This document shows, in pieces, positions 60,719 through 64,000 of a stretch of 64,000 bases of DNA. The position numbers and the translations under genes are program-made. Position 1 is the stretch's first letter. Every line of letters starts with the position of its first letter. The DNA comes from Sinomonas cyclohexanicum (GTDB lineage Bacteria; Actinomycetota; Actinomycetes; Actinomycetales; Micrococcaceae). Below the pieces are notes generated by a model. That model saw only the letters and a list, made by a program, of their open reading frames with translations. It ran no database searches and was not told the DNA's origin. Location of the stretch: positions 2,046,001 through 2,110,000 of the forward strand of contig NZ_AP024525.1 in NCBI RefSeq assembly GCF_020886775.1, read 5' to 3'.

Positions 60719-63295
60719 TCATCTTTCCGCTCGCCGAGGGGAAGCCACGCTGTCAGTACGAGATATTTCCACGATGGGCTCCCACCGATCGGGCCATTTC
60801 ACGGGCTCAAGCGCAACGAGATTAGCCAGCTCAGAACTGAAGAAGGAACCTATTGCCAGCAGATCGTACCCCACTTCAAGAACAGTCTCGGCAGTCCATT
60901 CCCGAACTCGGTCATCTGCGTAAAGCAACGCCGAAAAATCCGCGCTATTAGAGAGATCCCAGTCGATTGTCCAAAAATCGGTATCTCGATAATACATACG
61001 CCGCGCCATTATGCGACGCAGACGCGGAAGCAGCTTGGTGCGGACTCCCCTCTTCACCGCCGAGTCAAGCACTTCTGCTAAGTTCCTAGTTTCGGCTGGG
61101 ATGAGGTCGCGCTTTTCCCAGCCGCTCAGCATATCTAGCTCGCCCGTGGTCTTGGCGGCCCAGATCAAAGCGGCGGCAGCCGGATCTTCCACCCTCGCCA
61201 GTACCGGTGCCAGGAGAAGCCTGGAACTCTCGCGAAGTTCAGCGCTCCGTCTCCAGCTTGCCAAGGCTAGGATGCTCGAAATACGGGAAGCGCCGGAGGA
61301 CTTAAGTCCAAGCCGCAGCTTGTCCTGAATGAGCTCCCGAGACTCTCTATCGGACTCGGCCGCAGCACGGAGGGCCTGATGAAGACCGGAGGAATGGACG
61401 CCCGGTGGAAGGTCAAGGAAGTCAAGCCCTAACTTAATGAGGCGCCGCGAGAACTTTGGGGCCGTATGAGCGAGACCGTCTGCCAAGATATCAACAGACA
61501 GAGACGGGCCTGTTCCCGCGGCTCGAATAATACGTGACTCGCTACTCAAGCCTTCAACTAGACCCACCACTCCTTCGCGCATAGATTGTCTATCGTCAAA
61601 TGCGCGGCCCGCTGCAAGCAACCACGAATTGCGCCAGTGGGCGGACTTTAGGGTGACGGAAAGTGGCAGGAACGCTTCACTCTCACCATCGTAGAAGAAG
61701 AACGCTGCGGCCATAAACTCCTGTAGGCTTCGAATCTCGAATCCAAAATGATCGGCCACCCGCGGTACTAGCAGCACAAGCCTTTCAGTCGCAACCTTCA
61801 TCAGATCGCGTGACATTAGATATGCCCGCTGGTGATCGTATTGCTCGTCAACTTTAAAGCGACGATAAATCATTTCTGCGAGTTCGTCGCGGCTTAGCAG
61901 CGCGTCCGCATACCCTACCTGCTCAGCTCTCTGATGCAGTGTGAACCCAGCTTTCTGGTGAATATACTCGATACTCCTTCTTTGGGAGACGAAGAGATCG
62001 CCGAGATCGCCCAACTCTTTATTTGCTTCGCGGTCATATATTACTTCGAAATATGATGAGAATAGTTGGTGCCGACTCTGAGGAAGCTTCTGGCGCTTTG
62101 CCATCAGGATCGTCATTATCGTAAGCTGCAGCGGTGTCGTCATGAGTTTAGCGGTCGCTGCGCTCATGAACGCGCTGTTGAGGTGGCCTCCAATCCTTCT
62201 TACAGCGTCAGGATCACTGCCATAACGCACGTTCGTAAGTTGATTGACGTATGCCCGAGCTCGTGACTGGTCCAACGGCATGAGTTGGAGGTGTTGGTAT
62301 ACGTCCGGGCTCATTTCGTCCGTGTACCCGTGTGGTCTTGTAGTCGCCACAATGAATACGTCGTACCCTTCTGCACGACAGTCTGTGAGAAAATTCTCCA
62401 GTGTGGTCACGATTCGATCGCGTGCAAACATCGATGGCACTTCGTCAAGCCCGTCCAAGACGAGCAACCATGGCCATGTCCGTAGCCACTCTTTTAGGCC
62501 GGCCGGATCCACCGAGCTGTCCTGGCCGGTTTCGTTTATTTTCTTGGCAATGAATTTTAGAAGGCTATCGGCACCGCCGTGGACGATTTCGTCGCTGAAT
62601 TCAGAGAGCCTAAGGTGAATGGGCCAGCGTTTGTTTCTTGGCTCGGGCACTCTCAGAGTATCGAATATATGGGCGTCAAGCGACTTGATGAGCTCTTTCT
62701 GTCTGAAATCGAGCGCATTCGGGTCCCGGTCGCGCAAGATGGAGATGCGGTACGCCTGACAAATCAGCTGACTTAGCGTTGATTTCCCTTGCCCAGGGCC
62801 CCCCACAATCACCACATGGGACTTGTCCTCCACTGACTGCTGGGCTCGAACGGGGTGATCTGCTTTGGGGATTATCCATGAAATGGCCGAGACCAAAGGT
62901 TGCTGTGCTGGGTCCAGATTGGGGTCTTGGGCGCCCCTAACAGTCGCTGGCAGATCGATTGCTACTTTGGAAAGCTGCAACCGCTCTGAGGTTTCCCCAC
63001 CCGATTGATCGAGCTTTATCCACTGCTCATGGTTGAGGCACTTGAGAGTGTACCCTTCGATGATCGATTTTAGAGCACGTCTGCTCTTGAGAAGATTCTC
63101 TTGTATTTCATGCAGAATGTCGCCCGATGTCAAGAATCCCGCATATGTGGTGCGTACTGCCGCATTCTGGTCAAGTAGGGTGGTCAGATGGTTGGCGTCC
63201 CATATATCCCAGCCCTTGACCCTCAGTGGTCGTAGTGCCTCTGCTATCTCCCGCCGGACAGTATCGTAGCCTCCAGAGGACGCATTGCCGCTTAA
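60719..63295 (-). pseudogene. NACHT-type NTPase, probable antiphage defence gene, 5' end lost to IS insertion
   Basis: 858 codons remain. N-terminal remnant: WDIWDANHLTTLLDQNAAVR then TYAGFLTSGDIL, which resembles the end of a nuclease-like (PD-(D/E)XK) domain found in front of NACHT in defence proteins. NACHT: Walker A VGGPGQGKST (near 62790), Walker B LLVLDGLDEVP (near 62455), VATTRPHGYT, TTPLQLTIMTILM, and IRSLQEFMAAAFFF. A long helical C-terminal region follows with no obvious sensor repeat. There is no usable start codon downstream of 63295; the open frame runs on into the IS by chance. Base composition is visibly lower in GC than the rest of the window, pointing to horizontal origin. 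Confidence 0.8.
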
Positions 63296-64000
63296 CCCGG
63301 ATCGTTCACGGGGCGGCGGCCTGATCGGCGCGTAGAAACACCGAAGTGCCCTCTGACCGGGGGAAACTTGGACTTGTCTAAGGTCCCAGGTTGCCCAGCA
63401 GAAAGCACTCGGTAGGTGAAGCGTACTCTGTGGTCGTCGGGTCTGTCCGTGTCCGCTGACGGTGTCGGCGTGGTGGCCCACTCGGGTGGCGTCGCGTTGC
63501 GTCTGATGGCGGACCGGTCCGGGCTCACGGCTGGACTGTCCAAGGCGTTGGCACGCCGTTCCTTCTCCCCGATCCACGACCGCGGCCGGGTGCTGGCCGA
63601 CGTGGCGGTGATGATCGCCGGTGGCGGGGAGGCGATCGCGGACATCGATGTCCTCAGGCATCAGGCTGACGTGCTCGGCCCGGTCGCGTCGCCCCCGACC
63701 GTCTGGAGGGCGCTGGACGAGGTCACCCCGTCGCGGCTGAAGCGGATCCAGGCCGCCCGGGCACGCGCGCGCCGGCACGTGTGGGCCCAGTTCCCCGCCG
63801 GCGTGCCGGCCAGCCGGGCCGCGGGCGCCGACCTCGGCAAGGACGTGGTGGTCCTGGACGTGGATGCCACGATCGTGGTGGCCCATTCCGAGAAGGAGCA
63901 GGCCTCCCCGACATTCAAGAAGACCTTCGGCTTCCACCCGATCGGGGTCTGGTGCGACAACACCTCCGAGTTCCTCGCGGGCATGCTGCGCACCGGCAAG
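63296..64000 (+). mobile_element. IS1380-family insertion sequence (5' part)
   Basis: The coding content is an IS1380-type transposase. The left edge is placed after TTAA at 63292-63295, where NACHT coding sequence gives way to high-GC sequence starting CCCGGATCGTTCACGG. The edge is an inference: the right end, terminal repeat and target duplication lie outside the window. About 120 bases of leader precede the transposase. Confidence 0.7.
63416..64000 (+). CDS. IS1380-family DDE transposase (N-terminal 195 codons)
   Basis: GTG at 63416 opens a frame to the window end without a stop. Seen: RTLWSSGLSVSADGVGVVAHSGGVALR, ADVAVMIAGGGEAIADIDVLR, and VVVLDVDATIVVAHSEKE, whose first Asp pair is the DDE catalytic start of this family, then TFGFHPIGVWCDNT. 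High GC, unlike the NACHT gene it interrupts. No strong ribosome-binding site. Active copies elsewhere in the genome cannot be judged. Confidence 0.88.
   Translation, partial: MKRTLWSSGLSVSADGVGVVAHSGGVALRLMADRSGLTAGLSKALARRSFSPIHDRGRVLADVAVMIAGGGEAIADIDVLRHQADVLGPVASPPTVWRALDEVTPSRLKRIQAARARARRHVWAQFPAGVPASRAAGADLGKDVVVLDVDATIVVAHSEKEQASPTFKKTFGFHPIGVWCDNTSEFLAGMLRTGK

Noticed and set aside
60719-63937. A 1072-aa NACHT protein starting inside the IS element
   Set aside because: The first 214 or so codons lie antisense to the transposase and have no family-like sequence; the frame is open by chance in high-GC DNA.

Overview
High-GC Gram-positive DNA, most likely a chromosomal segment from the Micrococcaceae (Arthrobacter/Sinomonas-like). 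The clues are the tkt-tal-pgi-zwf-opcA order, sufR-B-D-C followed by a SufT-like gene, BioMNY, a DUF3099/SURF1/YbaK block, GTG/TTG starts, ATGA/GTGA stop-start overlaps and strong G/C-ending codon bias. Genus and species cannot be fixed from sequence reading alone.

Layout. 1-6765 (minus): pentose-phosphate/glycolysis operon, with opcA cut by the window edge. 7176-10979: haem O synthase, haem A synthase and an ABC-2 exporter. 11126-15868: SUF iron-sulfur operon led by its repressor SufR. 15957-21685: a neutral zinc metallopeptidase, an acyl-CoA ligase/thiolase pair resembling Bacillus YhfT/YhfS, and the BioMNY biotin transporter facing it. 21942-26955: a three-gene molybdenum formate dehydrogenase (cysteine type). 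26998-36044: ABC-F ATPase, YbaK, SURF1 and neighbours, two SDRs, SerB, an ABC ATPase, a TSUP permease and a SpoU methyltransferase. 36157-40178: zinc-independent L31, a lipoate ligase, a MerA-like reductase with its divergent MerR and operator, and a RibD-type reductase. 40239-46382: aminopeptidase N and the ATP-grasp/alpha-E/transglutaminase triad (compare Mtb Rv2411c-Rv2409c). 46384-47517: a DUF559/AbiEi-like gene between two inverted arrays of a 22-bp repeat. 47527-52402: SDR, glycogen genes glgC/glgA and Hsp20. 52487-58986: a fatty-acid block matching the Mtb fadE5-fadA2-fabG4-htdX set, with a TetR regulator. 59018-64000: a decayed accessory zone.

The right end is the unusual part. It holds two degenerate copies of one small gene, each beside a GCACGACGGCG palindrome. 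Beyond them is a visibly lower-GC NACHT-type NTPase, probably a defence gene, whose 5' end is cut off by an IS1380-family element running off the window. Two further signals run through the window: a family of hairpins sharing GCACGACGGCG arms, mostly at 3' ends of genes, and several probable single-base frameshifts at gene ends (the zinc-finger gene before surf1, the DUF559 gene, tetR).

No tRNA, rRNA or CRISPR array was found. Coordinates, motifs and repeat spacings are read from the sequence. Functions are by family resemblance without database searches.
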